A DNA stretch of 64,000 bases, from the NCBI GenBank assembly GCA_963808775.1, contig CAWEGR010000004.1, forward strand, positions 558,001 to 622,000, given 5' to 3'. The position numbers and the translations under genes are program-made. The notes under the pieces were generated by a model, which made no database searches, was not told where the DNA came from, and saw only the letters and a list, made by a program, of their open reading frames with translations. Positions 42,234 to 50,995 of the stretch are shown piece after piece (the stretch's first letter is position 1; every line of letters begins with the position of its first letter). This DNA comes from JACVRW01 sp963808775. Its GTDB lineage: Bacteria > Actinomycetota > Thermoleophilia > Solirubrobacterales > Thermoleophilaceae.

Positions 42234-43119
42234 ACCGCGGCCCGCGGAGCTCCCGCTCGCGGGCGGTCGCCCGGACACGCGCGTCCGCCTGCATCCGCTG
42301 CTGAGCGGCCGCATGATCGGGCCCGAGCCGTGGTTCCTGCGTGAGCCGGGCCGCTTCGCCGCGCGCCGCGCGCTCGGCTTCGGGGTCAAGCGCTCCGACT
42401 GGCTCGACGTCCCGGTGCCGGCGTTCCTGCTCGAGCACCCCGAGGCCGGACCGGTCTTGATCGACACCGGCCTCCATCCCTCGGTCGCCGTGAACCCGAA
42501 GGGGAACCTCGGCCGGCTCGCCCCGATCACCTTCAAGGAGCTGAAGATGGAACCGGGGCAGGCGGTGTCGGCGCAGCTGCGCGAGAAGGGCATCGCGCCG
42601 GCGGACGTGGGCGTCGTCGTGATGACCCATCTGCACATGGACCACGCGAGCGCGATCTCCGAGTACCCGCAGGCGACCTTCATCGTGTCGAGGCCCGAAT
42701 GGGACGCCGCGGCGAGCCAGGGGCAGCTGCACGGCTACGTCAAGCGCCAGTTCGACCACGGCTTCGACTACCGCCTGCTCGACTTCGACGGTCCCGACGC
42801 CTCCTCGTTCGCCGGCTTCGGGCGCTCGTTCGACCTGTTCGGCGACGGCAGCGTCCGCGCGGTGTTCACGCCGGGGCACACCCTCGGGCACATGTCGGTG
42901 ATCGTGCGCACGGCGTCGCGCGAGGTGCTCGTGGCGGGCGACGCCGCCTACCTGCGCAGGACGATCGACGACGAGCACCTGCCCTACCGGATGGAGGACG
43001 AGCACCTGTTCCGGCGCTCGCTGCGGGAGATCCGCCAGTACATGAAGGAGACGCCGGACGCGCTCGTGATCCCGGGACACGACTGGGCGGCCTGGGAGGA
43101 GCTCGACGCCGCCTACTGA
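42217..43119 (+). CDS. Metallo-beta-lactamase fold hydrolase, N-acyl homoserine lactonase-like
   Basis: A 300-residue protein. The zinc motif HLHMDHA is at residues 138-144 (H138, H140, D142, H143). Further ligands lie in FTPGHTLGHMS, VAGDAAYLRR and VIPGHDWAAW. The order and PVPAFLLEHPEAGPVLIDTG match the AttM/AiiA lactonase group, which opens acyl-homoserine lactones, though relatives act on other lactones. No signal peptide is present. It overlaps the PadR gene, so the regulator may control it. No acyl-homoserine lactone synthase is seen. Confidence 0.82.
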   Translation: MATAAEPRPAELPLAGGRPDTRVRLHPLLSGRMIGPEPWFLREPGRFAARRALGFGVKRSDWLDVPVPAFLLEHPEAGPVLIDTGLHPSVAVNPKGNLGRLAPITFKELKMEPGQAVSAQLREKGIAPADVGVVVMTHLHMDHASAISEYPQATFIVSRPEWDAAASQGQLHGYVKRQFDHGFDYRLLDFDGPDASSFAGFGRSFDLFGDGSVRAVFTPGHTLGHMSVIVRTASREVLVAGDAAYLRRTIDDEHLPYRMEDEHLFRRSLREIRQYMKETPDALVIPGHDWAAWEELDAAY

Positions 43120-44534
43120 CCCGAGCGCGGCCGGCCGGCTGCCGCGGAAGCCTCGGAGGAGACCGTGATGTGGATGGCGCCCGGCTCGCGCACCCAGGCG
43201 ATCAGGTTGAGCGCCTGCAGACGGTCGAGCAGGTACTGGAACGCCTCGGCCTGGCGCTTCGAGCGGTAGAGCCGGCGAATGTCGAACGAGTAGCCCGTCG
43301 TGTGCAGCGAGTACGCGCGCGTGGCCTCCGAGTTCCGCCGCGCGAGCAGGTCCTGATAGCGCTGGTCGCGCACGCTGCTCGTGACGATGAGCGGCGCGCT
43401 CGTGCCCGAGATGCGCTGCACGCCCCGGCCGATGTAGGCGAGGAGCGCCAGCGCCTCGGGGCGCAGGCCGCGGTAGAGCTCGCGGTCGACCTCGAGCCGC
43501 CGGGCGAGCTCGCCCATGCGCCGGTCGACGCGCAGTCCGTGCCGCGCCAGGTTCGAGGGCAGCGGGCGCAGCTCGCCGCCGGCGTAGGCGTCCTCGAGCT
43601 CGCCCTCGTCGTCGAAGACGTCCGTGCTCGCTCGCGGGTGCAGGACCTCCTCGGCGGAGGCCTTGTTCGCGTGCAGCTCGTCGAGCCGGCGCAGCTCGGC
43701 CCGGTCCTCGCGCCAGAGCCGCATGATCTCGGCTGCGGCGAGCACGCGCCAGAGGTAGGTCTGCGAGTCGTCGCCGAGCCCGCTCAGCAGCGCGCGCGTG
43801 CGCGGATGGCGGTCGGGAGTCGCGTCGAAGTAGACCTGCGTGTAGCTCGCGTCGGGGTTCCCGTAGGCGGCGAGCACGTCCTGCAGGTTGCCGATCCCCA
43901 TGTGGTACGAGACGACCGCGAGATCCTCGCGCCCGAGCTCCTCCAGCGCGATCTGCAGGTAGCGGCCGGTGCCCGCGAGCGCCGCCTCGGGGTCGAAGCG
44001 CTCGTCGATCGCGGCGCGGCGCTCGCGCAGGCGCGCGGACTCCCCGGAGTGGCCCTCGCGATCGGCCCGGCGGATCCTGCGCGTGAGCCTGCGCGACTCC
44101 TCGACGTCGACCCGCATGCCGAGCAGGGAGCTGCCGGTCTCGGCGAGGATCTGCGTGAGGCCGACCGCGCCCTCCACGTCGTCCGAGGCCATCACCTCCG
44201 GCCGCCCCGCGCTCTCGAGCAGCACCATGCCCTCGATCAGGTCGGCGTCCACGCCCGACGCCTCCGCGGCGCGCTCGATCTGCGGACGCCAGTGCGCGGT
44301 GCGCGCGGCGCTCGCCTCAACGCCGCCGGGGCTCTTCTCGTAGAGCACGTGGGAATGCCCGGCCGCCGCTCGCGCCCGCAGCTCGTCCTCGCGGCTCGGC
44401 TCGTACGCCCAGGGGTCGCCCGGCACGATCTCGACGGGCTCGGGCTCCGGCACGCCCTCGTCTCGGAGCAGCACGAGGCCCGCCAACCCGACGGAGGCGA
44501 GCAGCACGAGCACGAGCGGCACGACGAAGCGCAT
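43113..44534 (-). CDS. Membrane-anchored lytic transglycosylase with C-terminal DUF5715-like domain
   Basis: A 473-residue protein. A signal anchor (about residues 3-22) is followed by an SLT goose-type domain: SGVDADLIEGMVLLESAGRP, GAVGLTQILAETG and VVSYHMGIGNLQ, with the catalytic Glu probably in LLESAG. The C-terminal part (about 350-465) reads GTSAPLIVTSSVRDQRYQ and SLHTTGYSFDI, resembling DUF5715 or VanY-like D-Ala-D-Ala peptidases. The two activities together would cut both glycan and peptide of peptidoglycan. It converges with the lactonase gene by a 7-bp overlap. Confidence 0.8.
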   Translation of the reverse strand: MRFVVPLVLVLLASVGLAGLVLLRDEGVPEPEPVEIVPGDPWAYEPSREDELRARAAAGHSHVLYEKSPGGVEASAARTAHWRPQIERAAEASGVDADLIEGMVLLESAGRPEVMASDDVEGAVGLTQILAETGSSLLGMRVDVEESRRLTRRIRRADREGHSGESARLRERRAAIDERFDPEAALAGTGRYLQIALEELGREDLAVVSYHMGIGNLQDVLAAYGNPDASYTQVYFDATPDRHPRTRALLSGLGDDSQTYLWRVLAAAEIMRLWREDRAELRRLDELHANKASAEEVLHPRASTDVFDDEGELEDAYAGGELRPLPSNLARHGLRVDRRMGELARRLEVDRELYRGLRPEALALLAYIGRGVQRISGTSAPLIVTSSVRDQRYQDLLARRNSEATRAYSLHTTGYSFDIRRLYRSKRQAEAFQYLLDRLQALNLIAWVREPGAIHITVSSEASAAAGRPRSGQ

Positions 44535-44559
44535 GGCCCCTCAGACTGGCAACCGGCCG

Positions 44560-45300
44560 CTAGGAGCTCGCGACGGAGGAGCTCTCGGCGGGCGTGGCAG
44601 CCTGCGCCGCCGGGGCGCCCATCAGCTCGGCGTGCATCTTCTTGACGCGGTCGAAGACGACCTCGGAGGCCGCCTGCGCCTGGCCCCGCTCCGGCGACTC
44701 GACGCGCTCGAAGCGCAGCGGCGGCCCGAACCGAACCGTGACCTTCGGGAACTGCAGGCGCTTCCAGTTGCGCACGCGCTCGGTCCCGGCGATCGCGGTC
44801 GGCACGACCGTGGCGCCCGATTCGAGCGCGAGCCTGCCGAGGCCGTGCCGCGGCTTGCCGAGCTCGCCGCTGCGCGAGCGCCCTGCCTCCGCGTACATGA
44901 CGACGATGCCGCCGCGCTCGAGGATCGCGTGGGCGGTCTTGAACGCCTCCTCGTCGTGGTGGCCGCGCCGGACGGGGAAGACGCCGCCGTTGTTGAAGAT
45001 GATCTCGAGCGGCATCTTGAAGAGCTGCGACTTGGCCATGAAGTTGACCTTGCGGCGCAGGAAGACGGCCACGAAGAAGTGGTCGAGGAACGAGAAGTGG
45101 TTCGGCGCGATGATGGCCGGGCCGTCCGCGGGAACGTTCTGCAGGTCGACCGAGCGCGCCCTGTAGAAGAGCACGATGTACGGGGTGAGCACGACCCTGA
45201 CGGCCTCGTACATCCAGTTCGGCCCCTTCGCGCGGGTACGCCTGTGGAAGCGCTCGAAGTGCTCGGCGGGCCGCGGGTCCTTGTAGACCTGCTCCTTCAT
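44560..45300 (-). CDS. plsC: 1-acyl-sn-glycerol-3-phosphate acyltransferase (PlsC family)
   Basis: A 246-residue membrane-associated acyltransferase. The HX4D motif is NHFSFLDHFF, block II is GVFPVRRGHHDEEAFKTAH, block III YAEAGRSRSGELG and block IV VVPTAIAGTER. In block III EGTR is replaced by EAGRS, a common PlsC variant. It acylates lysophosphatidic acid in phospholipid synthesis. A GAGG ribosome site lies just before the ATG at 45300. Its neighbour on the same strand is the transglycosylase gene. The Ala/Ser-rich C-terminal tail is probably disordered. Confidence 0.87.
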   Translation of the reverse strand: MKEQVYKDPRPAEHFERFHRRTRAKGPNWMYEAVRVVLTPYIVLFYRARSVDLQNVPADGPAIIAPNHFSFLDHFFVAVFLRRKVNFMAKSQLFKMPLEIIFNNGGVFPVRRGHHDEEAFKTAHAILERGGIVVMYAEAGRSRSGELGKPRHGLGRLALESGATVVPTAIAGTERVRNWKRLQFPKVTVRFGPPLRFERVESPERGQAQAASEVVFDRVKKMHAELMGAPAAQAATPAESSSVASS

Positions 45301-45334
45301 CCCCGCCTCCTACCCGGCCTCGGCCGCTTCGTTA

Positions 45335-45346
45335 CCACCCAGGTGG
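45335..45346. promoter_or_regulatory. CCACC-CA-GGTGG inverted repeat in divergent gap
   Basis: A 12-bp palindrome in the 157-bp gap between plsC and the secreted hypothetical gene, 35 bp upstream of plsC. It may be an operator or chance; nothing else in the gap is recognisable apart from a GAGGAGG ribosome site at its right end. Confidence 0.2.
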
Positions 45347-45457
45347 GGCGGATCACACCTTGGCTCGAACTCGTCCACCTAGGGCATCTTCTCGCATCGC
45401 GCTCTCCCCTGGAGACTCGAGGGCGTCAACCAAACGGACATCCGAGGAGGTGTCAGC

Positions 45458-45973
45458 ATGCGACGTAAATCCCTCATTCACATCAGCCGGATCCAGAGCC
45501 GGCTCGCGGTCACAGCGGCGCCCCTCGGTGCCCTGGTCTGTGCGCTTCTGCTCTCCCCGGCCACGCCACTCGTTCCGGTCGCGGAGGCAAAGGTCGCGCG
45601 CGACCTCGTGTTCACGGGGAAGGTCGAGACCGGCGGGCCGGTCGCCTTCCGGGTGTCTCGCAACGGCCGCGCGCTCAAGCGGGCCACCGCAACGCTCGAC
45701 CTCGAGTGCTCCGACGGCGGCGGCTTCAGCGTGGACGACGAGTGGACCCGCGTGCGGGTCCACCCGGGAGGGCGCATGTCCGCATCCTTCAGCGACTCTT
45801 CGAGCGACGCGGAGTACGCCTACGACTACTCGTCCTCGCTGCGCGCGCGGATGAACCGTCGCAGGCTCAAGATCACGGGCACCTGGCAGCTGTCGATCAC
45901 CATGCGCGATCTCGCCACGGGCGAGACCGTCAGCTGCGACTCCGGCCCGGCGCGCTTCACCGCTCGCCGATGA
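45458..45973 (+). CDS. Secreted hypothetical protein
   Basis: A 171-residue protein not assigned to a family. A basic N-terminus (MRRKSLIHISRIQSRLA) leads to a long signal peptide, AAPLGALVCALLLSPATPL, with cleavage near AEA. The mature part is beta-rich with two cysteines (LDLECSDGG and SCDSGPARF) that may form a disulfide. It includes a Ser/Asp-rich loop SDSSSDAEYAYDYSSS. GAGGAGG lies 6 nt before the ATG. A strong terminator hairpin follows. Confidence 0.65.
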   Translation: MRRKSLIHISRIQSRLAVTAAPLGALVCALLLSPATPLVPVAEAKVARDLVFTGKVETGGPVAFRVSRNGRALKRATATLDLECSDGGGFSVDDEWTRVRVHPGGRMSASFSDSSSDAEYAYDYSSSLRARMNRRRLKITGTWQLSITMRDLATGETVSCDSGPARFTARR

Positions 45974-45984
45974 CGCGGGCGCAC

Positions 45985-46014
45985 GTCCCCCGGGCGATCA
46001 CCCGCCCGGGGGAC
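45985..46014 (+). terminator. Strong terminator-like hairpin
   Basis: A perfect 12-bp stem (GTCCCCCGGGCG pairing with CGCCCGGGGGAC) with a 6-nt loop starts 12 bp after the stop of the secreted hypothetical gene. The downstream sequence is mixed T/C (TGTTCCTTGCCCTTTG) rather than a pure T run, as is common in high-GC bacteria. It insulates the kinase gene at 46061. Confidence 0.7.
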
Positions 46015-46060
46015 AAGCGTGTTCCTTGCCCTTTGACCCGCGCTCTTCTACAACTGACGT

Positions 46061-47527
46061 ATGCCGGGACTCGCAACCGGCTCGACCTTCGCCGGTTATC
46101 GCATCGAGCAGGTTGCCGGGCGCGGCGGAATGGGGGTCGTCTACAGGGCCACGGACGCGGCCCTCGAACGCCCCGTTGCGCTCAAGCTGATCGCGCCGTG
46201 GCTGGCAGACGATCCCGAGTTCCGGCGACGCTTCGAGTCGGAGTCTAAGACCGCCGCCTCGCTCGACCATCCGAACGTGATCCCGATCTACCAGGCGGGT
46301 GAGCACGAGGGCGAGCTCTTCCTGGTGATGCGCTACGTCGACGGCCGCGACCTGCGCGGGCTACTGGCCGAGGAGGGGCGGCTCGCTCCGCAGCGGGCCG
46401 CTCGGGTCATTCGGGACGTGGCCTCGGCGCTGGATGCCGCACACGCCGCGGGACTTGTTCACCGCGACGTGAAGCCCGCCAACGTCCTGCTCTCGGCGAC
46501 GGAGCATGTGTACCTCACGGACTTCGGGCTCAGCAAGCGCGCGCTCGCCGAGGCGGAGGCGACCCAGAGCGGCAGGCTGCTCGGCACCCTCAACTACGTC
46601 GCGCCCGAGCAGATCCGCGGTGCCGAGCTCGGACCCGCCACCGACGTCTACGCGCTCGGCTGCGTCCTGTTCCTGCTTCTGACCGGACGTGTGCCGTTCC
46701 CGATCGACACCGAGGAGGGCAAGCTCTGGGCGCACCTCTCGACTCCCCCGCCCGCTCCGAGCCAGCTGGTCCCCGAGGTGCCGGCGCCATTTGACCGAGT
46801 GATCGCGCGAGCGATGAGCAAGCAGCCCGCCGACCGCTTCCGCACAGCGGGCGAGCTCGCCGAGGCGGCAACGGCCGCGCTCACCGAGCCGCCGGGGGGC
46901 AGGCGCCCGTCGCCGGCGGCGGCCCTCGGCCGGGCGCTCGTCAACCCGTTCAGTCTCGCCCTTCTGGCCGGCACGTTCGCGGCCGGTGTCGTGATCGGGG
47001 CAGTCCCGATTGTCGCCGGGGTCGCTCTGCTCGTCTATGCCGCATCGGTGTGGCTCGCCTACTCGGAGACGGTGCGCGAGCCGGCGCCGGCGCCGGCGGA
47101 CAATCCGGGCGCGTCCCCGGTCGCCGAACTGGTCGAGGAGGTGCTCGAAAAGGAGGCGGATCTACGCCAGGAGATCGATCATGCGGAGCTCGGCGAGGAC
47201 GAGGTCCCGCTCGAGCTCGAGCGCTTTCGCCGCGTCGTGAGGCGTGCGGCGACCCGCGCCGAGATCGTTCACCAGGACCTCGACGACGGAGCGGATGACG
47301 GCGATACGGCGCGCCGCCGGATGGAAGAGCAGCTCAAGCAGTTCTACCACCAGATGGGGAGCATGCTCGCGGACCTTGAGCGCATGCGAGCGCAGCTGCA
47401 CGGCTCGCACGACCGGACCGCCCTGGTCGAAGGGATGCGCGACCTCAGGGAGGAGATTGCGGACGTCGACGAGGGTCTCGCGGCCATGAACGAGGAGGCG
47501 GAGGGGTATCCGTGGATGAACGAGTGA
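46061..47527 (+). CDS. Serine/threonine protein kinase, PknB-like, with C-terminal coiled-coil region
   Basis: A 488-residue protein. The kinase domain is residues 13-275: G-loop AGRGGMGVVYRA, K42 (VALKLI), catalytic HRDVKPANV (134-142), DFG (154-156) and GTLNYVAPEQ. Two adjacent hydrophobic helices (about 300-338) form a hairpin. A charged, probably coiled-coil tail (about 350-485) follows, not PASTA repeats. With a helix hairpin the tail would also be cytoplasmic. The FHA-HTH gene overlaps its 3' end by 16 bp, suggesting that protein is its phospho-reader or substrate. Confidence 0.9.
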   Translation: MPGLATGSTFAGYRIEQVAGRGGMGVVYRATDAALERPVALKLIAPWLADDPEFRRRFESESKTAASLDHPNVIPIYQAGEHEGELFLVMRYVDGRDLRGLLAEEGRLAPQRAARVIRDVASALDAAHAAGLVHRDVKPANVLLSATEHVYLTDFGLSKRALAEAEATQSGRLLGTLNYVAPEQIRGAELGPATDVYALGCVLFLLLTGRVPFPIDTEEGKLWAHLSTPPPAPSQLVPEVPAPFDRVIARAMSKQPADRFRTAGELAEAATAALTEPPGGRRPSPAAALGRALVNPFSLALLAGTFAAGVVIGAVPIVAGVALLVYAASVWLAYSETVREPAPAPADNPGASPVAELVEEVLEKEADLRQEIDHAELGEDEVPLELERFRRVVRRAATRAEIVHQDLDDGADDGDTARRRMEEQLKQFYHQMGSMLADLERMRAQLHGSHDRTALVEGMRDLREEIADVDEGLAAMNEEAEGYPWMNE

Positions 47528-48195
47528 CGATCGCGCCGCACTCATCGACCGCCGCCGAGCTCAAGGAGCGGATCGAGGCCGAGCGCCACGGCCTGCCCTT
47601 CCTGATCTTCCGCGACGCGACGGGGCTGCAGATCCTGTTCGTGCTCGATCCCGGCCTCCAGAGCGTCGCGATCGGCCGCCGGGCGGACAGCGACGTCGTC
47701 CTCGCCGGAGATCAGGAGGTGTCGCGCCTTCACGCGCAGCTCGAGCGCATCGGACGCGATTGGACGCTCGTCGACGAGGGCCTGTCGCGCAACGGATCCT
47801 GGGTCAACGGCGAACGCGTTCAGGGACGCAGGCGCCTGCGGGACGGGGATCGCCTCTGCTTCGGGGTGACGCCGATCGTCTTCCGAGATCCCACCGCGGT
47901 CGAGTCGCAGTCGACCGCGATTGGACGCGCGGCGACCGAGAGCGTGACCCTCACGGCCACGCAGCGGCGCGTGCTCATCGCGCTATGCCGCCCAGTGGCG
48001 CAATCGGCGTTCGAGACCCCTTCGAGCAACGGCGAGATCGCGGCCGAGGTCAACCTCAGTGTCGATGCGGTGAAGGCGCACCTGCGCGTGCTGTTCGCCC
48101 GCTTCGGACTCGATGACCTGCCTCAGAACAAGAAGCGCGCGCGGCTCGCCGCCACCGTCCTCGTGAGCGGCACGATCGAGCCGCACGAGCTCTAG
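47512..48195 (+). CDS. FHA domain protein with C-terminal winged/LuxR-like HTH
   Basis: A 227-residue protein with a GTG start inside the kinase gene. FHA motifs are GRR (55-57), SRLH (71-74) and NGSWVNG (94-100), which bind phosphothreonine. The C-terminal part (about 140-215) reads LTATQRRVLIALCRPV, SNGEIAAEVNLSVDAVKAHL and RVLFARFGLDDLPQ, a DNA-binding-like HTH of the LuxR/sigma-4 shape. This is a compact version of kinase-FHA-regulator pairs such as PknH-EmbR. The stop overlaps the glycerol kinase stop by CTAG. Confidence 0.85.
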   Translation: MDERVTIAPHSSTAAELKERIEAERHGLPFLIFRDATGLQILFVLDPGLQSVAIGRRADSDVVLAGDQEVSRLHAQLERIGRDWTLVDEGLSRNGSWVNGERVQGRRRLRDGDRLCFGVTPIVFRDPTAVESQSTAIGRAATESVTLTATQRRVLIALCRPVAQSAFETPSSNGEIAAEVNLSVDAVKAHLRVLFARFGLDDLPQNKKRARLAATVLVSGTIEPHEL

Positions 48196-49616
48196 CCGCG
48201 CGCCCGGGCGAGCGCGTCGCGCCAGCCCGCCAGCAGCGTCGCGCGCTCGTCCTCCGACATCGACGGCTCGTAGCGCGCCGCCTGGCGCCACATGCCCGCC
48301 ACGTCGGCCTCGGACCACGCGCCCGTCGCCACGCCCGCGAGGTAGGCGGCGCCGAGCGCGGTCGTCTCCGAGATCTCCGGCACCACCACGGGCACCCCGA
48401 GCACGTCGGCCTGGAACTTCATCAGCCAGCCGTTCACCACCGCTCCGCCGTCGGCCTTCAGCTCCTCGAGCCGCACGCCCGAGGCCGCCTCCATGGCATG
48501 GACCGCGTCGACGGTCTGGTAGGCCATCGCCTCGAGCGCCGCTCGCGCCAGGTGCGCGCGGCCGGCTCCGCGGGTCAGGCCCGTGATCGTCCCGCGCGCC
48601 CAGGGGTCCCAGTGCGGCGAGCCGAGGCCGGTGAAGGCCGGCACGAGATAGACGCCGTCGTTCGAGTCGAGCGAGCGCGCGAGCTCCTCGCTCTCGGCGG
48701 CCGTGCGGATCACGCCGAGCGCGTCGCGCAGCCACTGCACGGCGGCGCCCGTGACGAAGATCGCCGCCTCGAGCGCGTAGTCCACGCGCCCCTCGACCCC
48801 CCACGCGATCGTGGTGAGCAGCCCCTCCGCCGGCTCGGGCAGCGCGCCGCCGGCGTTGTTGAGCACGAACGAGCCCGTCCCGTACGTGTTCTTGCCGCGC
48901 CCCGGCTCCTGGCAGGCCTGGCCGTAGAGCGCGGCCTGCTGGTCGCCGGCGATGCCGGCCACCGGCACGCCCGCGTCGGTGTGGCCGAACGCGCCGGCGC
49001 TCGGGCGCGGCTCGGGCAGCGAGGACGGGAGGACGCCGAGCAGGTCGCAGAGCTCCTCGTCCCAGGCGCGCCGCTCGATGTCGAACAGCATCGTGCGCGA
49101 CGCGTTCGAGAAGTCGGTCACGTGCTCGCCGGTGAGCTTGAAGACGAGCCAGGAGTCGATCGTGCCGAAGCAGGCGTCGCGCGGGACACCGCCCTCGCGC
49201 ACGAGCCACTCGATCTTCGTGCCCGAGAAGTAGGGGTCGATCACGAGACCCGTGCGCCTGCGCACGAGCTCCTCGTGACCCTGCTCGCGCAGCTCGTCGC
49301 AGCGGGACGCCGTGCGCCGGTCCTGCCAGACGATCGCCCGGTGGAGCGGCTCGCCCGTCTCGCGGTCCCAGGCGACGACGGTCTCGCGCTGGTTCGTGAT
49401 GCCGATCGCGGACAGCGGAGGATCGCCCGCGCTCGCGAGCGCGTCGCGCGCGACCGCGCGCGTGACCTCCCAGATCTCGTTCGCGTCGTGCTCGACCCAG
49501 CCGGGCCGCGGGAAGTGCTGGCGAAACTCGCTGTAGGCGCGCCCCGCGGGCCGGCCCTCCTCGTCGAAGACGATGCAGGTGCTTCCGGTGGTGCCCTGGT
49601 CGATCGCGAGGATCAT
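48192..49616 (-). CDS. glpK: Glycerol kinase
   Basis: A 474-residue FGGY kinase, slightly shorter than E. coli GlpK. The N-terminal ATP motif is AIDQGTTGSTCIVFDEEG. NQRETVVAWDRETGEPLHRA carries the glycerol-binding Arg-Glu pair, and GIAGDQQAALYGQACQEPG and YGTGSFVLNNAGG are FGGY signatures. It phosphorylates glycerol to sn-glycerol-3-phosphate for catabolism or lipid synthesis. No glpF or glpD is adjacent. Its ATG overlaps the TGA of the hydrolase-cyclase gene (ATGA), so the two are translationally coupled. Confidence 0.95.
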   Translation of the reverse strand: MILAIDQGTTGSTCIVFDEEGRPAGRAYSEFRQHFPRPGWVEHDANEIWEVTRAVARDALASAGDPPLSAIGITNQRETVVAWDRETGEPLHRAIVWQDRRTASRCDELREQGHEELVRRRTGLVIDPYFSGTKIEWLVREGGVPRDACFGTIDSWLVFKLTGEHVTDFSNASRTMLFDIERRAWDEELCDLLGVLPSSLPEPRPSAGAFGHTDAGVPVAGIAGDQQAALYGQACQEPGRGKNTYGTGSFVLNNAGGALPEPAEGLLTTIAWGVEGRVDYALEAAIFVTGAAVQWLRDALGVIRTAAESEELARSLDSNDGVYLVPAFTGLGSPHWDPWARGTITGLTRGAGRAHLARAALEAMAYQTVDAVHAMEAASGVRLEELKADGGAVVNGWLMKFQADVLGVPVVVPEISETTALGAAYLAGVATGAWSEADVAGMWRQAARYEPSMSEDERATLLAGWRDALARARG

Positions 49617-50953
49617 GCGGCGGCCGAGCCTACGGCGAAAAGGCGCCAGCGCCCGGGCACGCCCCTGAGCTCATGCTCGCCGCGCTCCGCGAAGGCCACG
49701 CCCGACCCCGCGACCAGGTCCTTGACCGTGCTCGACACGAGCACCTCGCCGGGACGCGCGAGCGCGCCCACGCGCGCGCCGATGTTCACGGCGAGTCCGC
49801 CGAGGTCGCCGTCGAGCCGCTCGCACTCGCCCGTGTGAAGCCCGGAGCGCACCTCGAGCCCGAGCTGCCCGAGCGCGTCCCGGATCGAGCATGCGGCGGC
49901 GATGGCTCGGCCGGGCCCGTCGAACGACGCGAGAAATCCGTCGCCGAGCGACTTGACCTCGTCGCCCCGGAAGCGCGCCAGGCGTTCGCGAACGAGGCGG
50001 TCGTGGGTCTCGAGCAGGTCGCGCCAGCGCCGGTCGCCGAGGTCCGCCGCGCGGCGGGTCGAGTCGACGATGTCCGTGAACAGCACGGTCGCGAGCACGC
50101 GGTCGGGCTCGCGGTGGGCGGGCGCGCCGATCACGAATGACTCGATCTCGTCGAGGATGTCGTCGCCGTCGACCCACCAGAGGTGGTCCTCCCTAGGGAG
50201 CTCGACGTAGCGGGCGCCGGGGATGTGCTCGCCGAGGTAGCGCCCGTGCCCCACGTTGATGATCCGGTCGCCCTCGCGATGGATCACGAGCGTCGGGACG
50301 CGGATCGCGGGCAGGACGTCGCGTATGTCCAGGTCCTGCGTGAGGCGCAGCCACGCGAGCGCGGTGCGCGGCGTGGCGCCGCCGGTCGTCATCAGGTTCC
50401 AGTGCTCCTGTGCAAACGGGTCGTCCGCCACGCTCGGCGCCCAGAGCTTCAGCAGCCAGGCGCTGTCGCCCCAGCTGTCGCGCACGGCCTCGTTGAAGCG
50501 CTCCGACAGCTCGGCCGTGGCCGCCCACTCGTAGTCCTCGGCCCACAGGGTGCGCGCGAACGCGCCCACGAGCGCGAGCGCCTCGACCCGGTCGGGGTGA
50601 CTCGCGGCGAACAGCGCGCTCAGGGCGCCGCCCTCAGAGAGGCCGAGGGCGACGGCGCGCTCGCTCTCCGCGGCGTCGAGCACCACCCGCATGTCGTCCA
50701 TGCGCTCCTCGAACGTCGGCACCCGGTCCTCCGGTAGCCGCTCCGAGAGCCCGGTGCCGCGCTTGTCCCACATGATCACCCGCCCGAGCCGTCCCAGCCG
50801 CTCGTGCCAGCGCTCCATCGGCGGATAGCCGCGCACGCTCGCGAACGAGCCCACCCATCCCGAGGTGACGAGGATGTCGCGCTCACCCTCCCCGCGCACC
50901 TCGTAGGCGAGGCTCACGTCGCCGTTCAGGGCGTAGCGAGTACGGCTGGCCAT
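49613..50953 (-). CDS. Alpha/beta hydrolase fused to class III adenylate/guanylate cyclase domain
   Basis: A 446-residue fusion. Residues about 20-265 form an alpha/beta hydrolase: MWDKRGTGLSER, nucleophile elbow LGLSEGGALSALFAASH, VPTLVIHREGDRII with Asp and REDHLWW with His. Residues about 275-440 form a class III cyclase: ATVLFTDIVDSTRRAADLGD (first metal Asp), GDEVKSLGDGFLASFDGPGR (second) and LHTGECE. The hydrolase part may sense a lipid-like ligand that tunes cNMP synthesis. The ATG at 50953 was chosen at the domain start. It is coupled to glpK. Confidence 0.87.
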   Translation of the reverse strand: MASRTRYALNGDVSLAYEVRGEGERDILVTSGWVGSFASVRGYPPMERWHERLGRLGRVIMWDKRGTGLSERLPEDRVPTFEERMDDMRVVLDAAESERAVALGLSEGGALSALFAASHPDRVEALALVGAFARTLWAEDYEWAATAELSERFNEAVRDSWGDSAWLLKLWAPSVADDPFAQEHWNLMTTGGATPRTALAWLRLTQDLDIRDVLPAIRVPTLVIHREGDRIINVGHGRYLGEHIPGARYVELPREDHLWWVDGDDILDEIESFVIGAPAHREPDRVLATVLFTDIVDSTRRAADLGDRRWRDLLETHDRLVRERLARFRGDEVKSLGDGFLASFDGPGRAIAAACSIRDALGQLGLEVRSGLHTGECERLDGDLGGLAVNIGARVGALARPGEVLVSSTVKDLVAGSGVAFAERGEHELRGVPGRWRLFAVGSAAA

Positions 50954-50995
50954 GCCGATATCTTGCCCGCACCGCGATCCCGAGGAGGAACGGAC

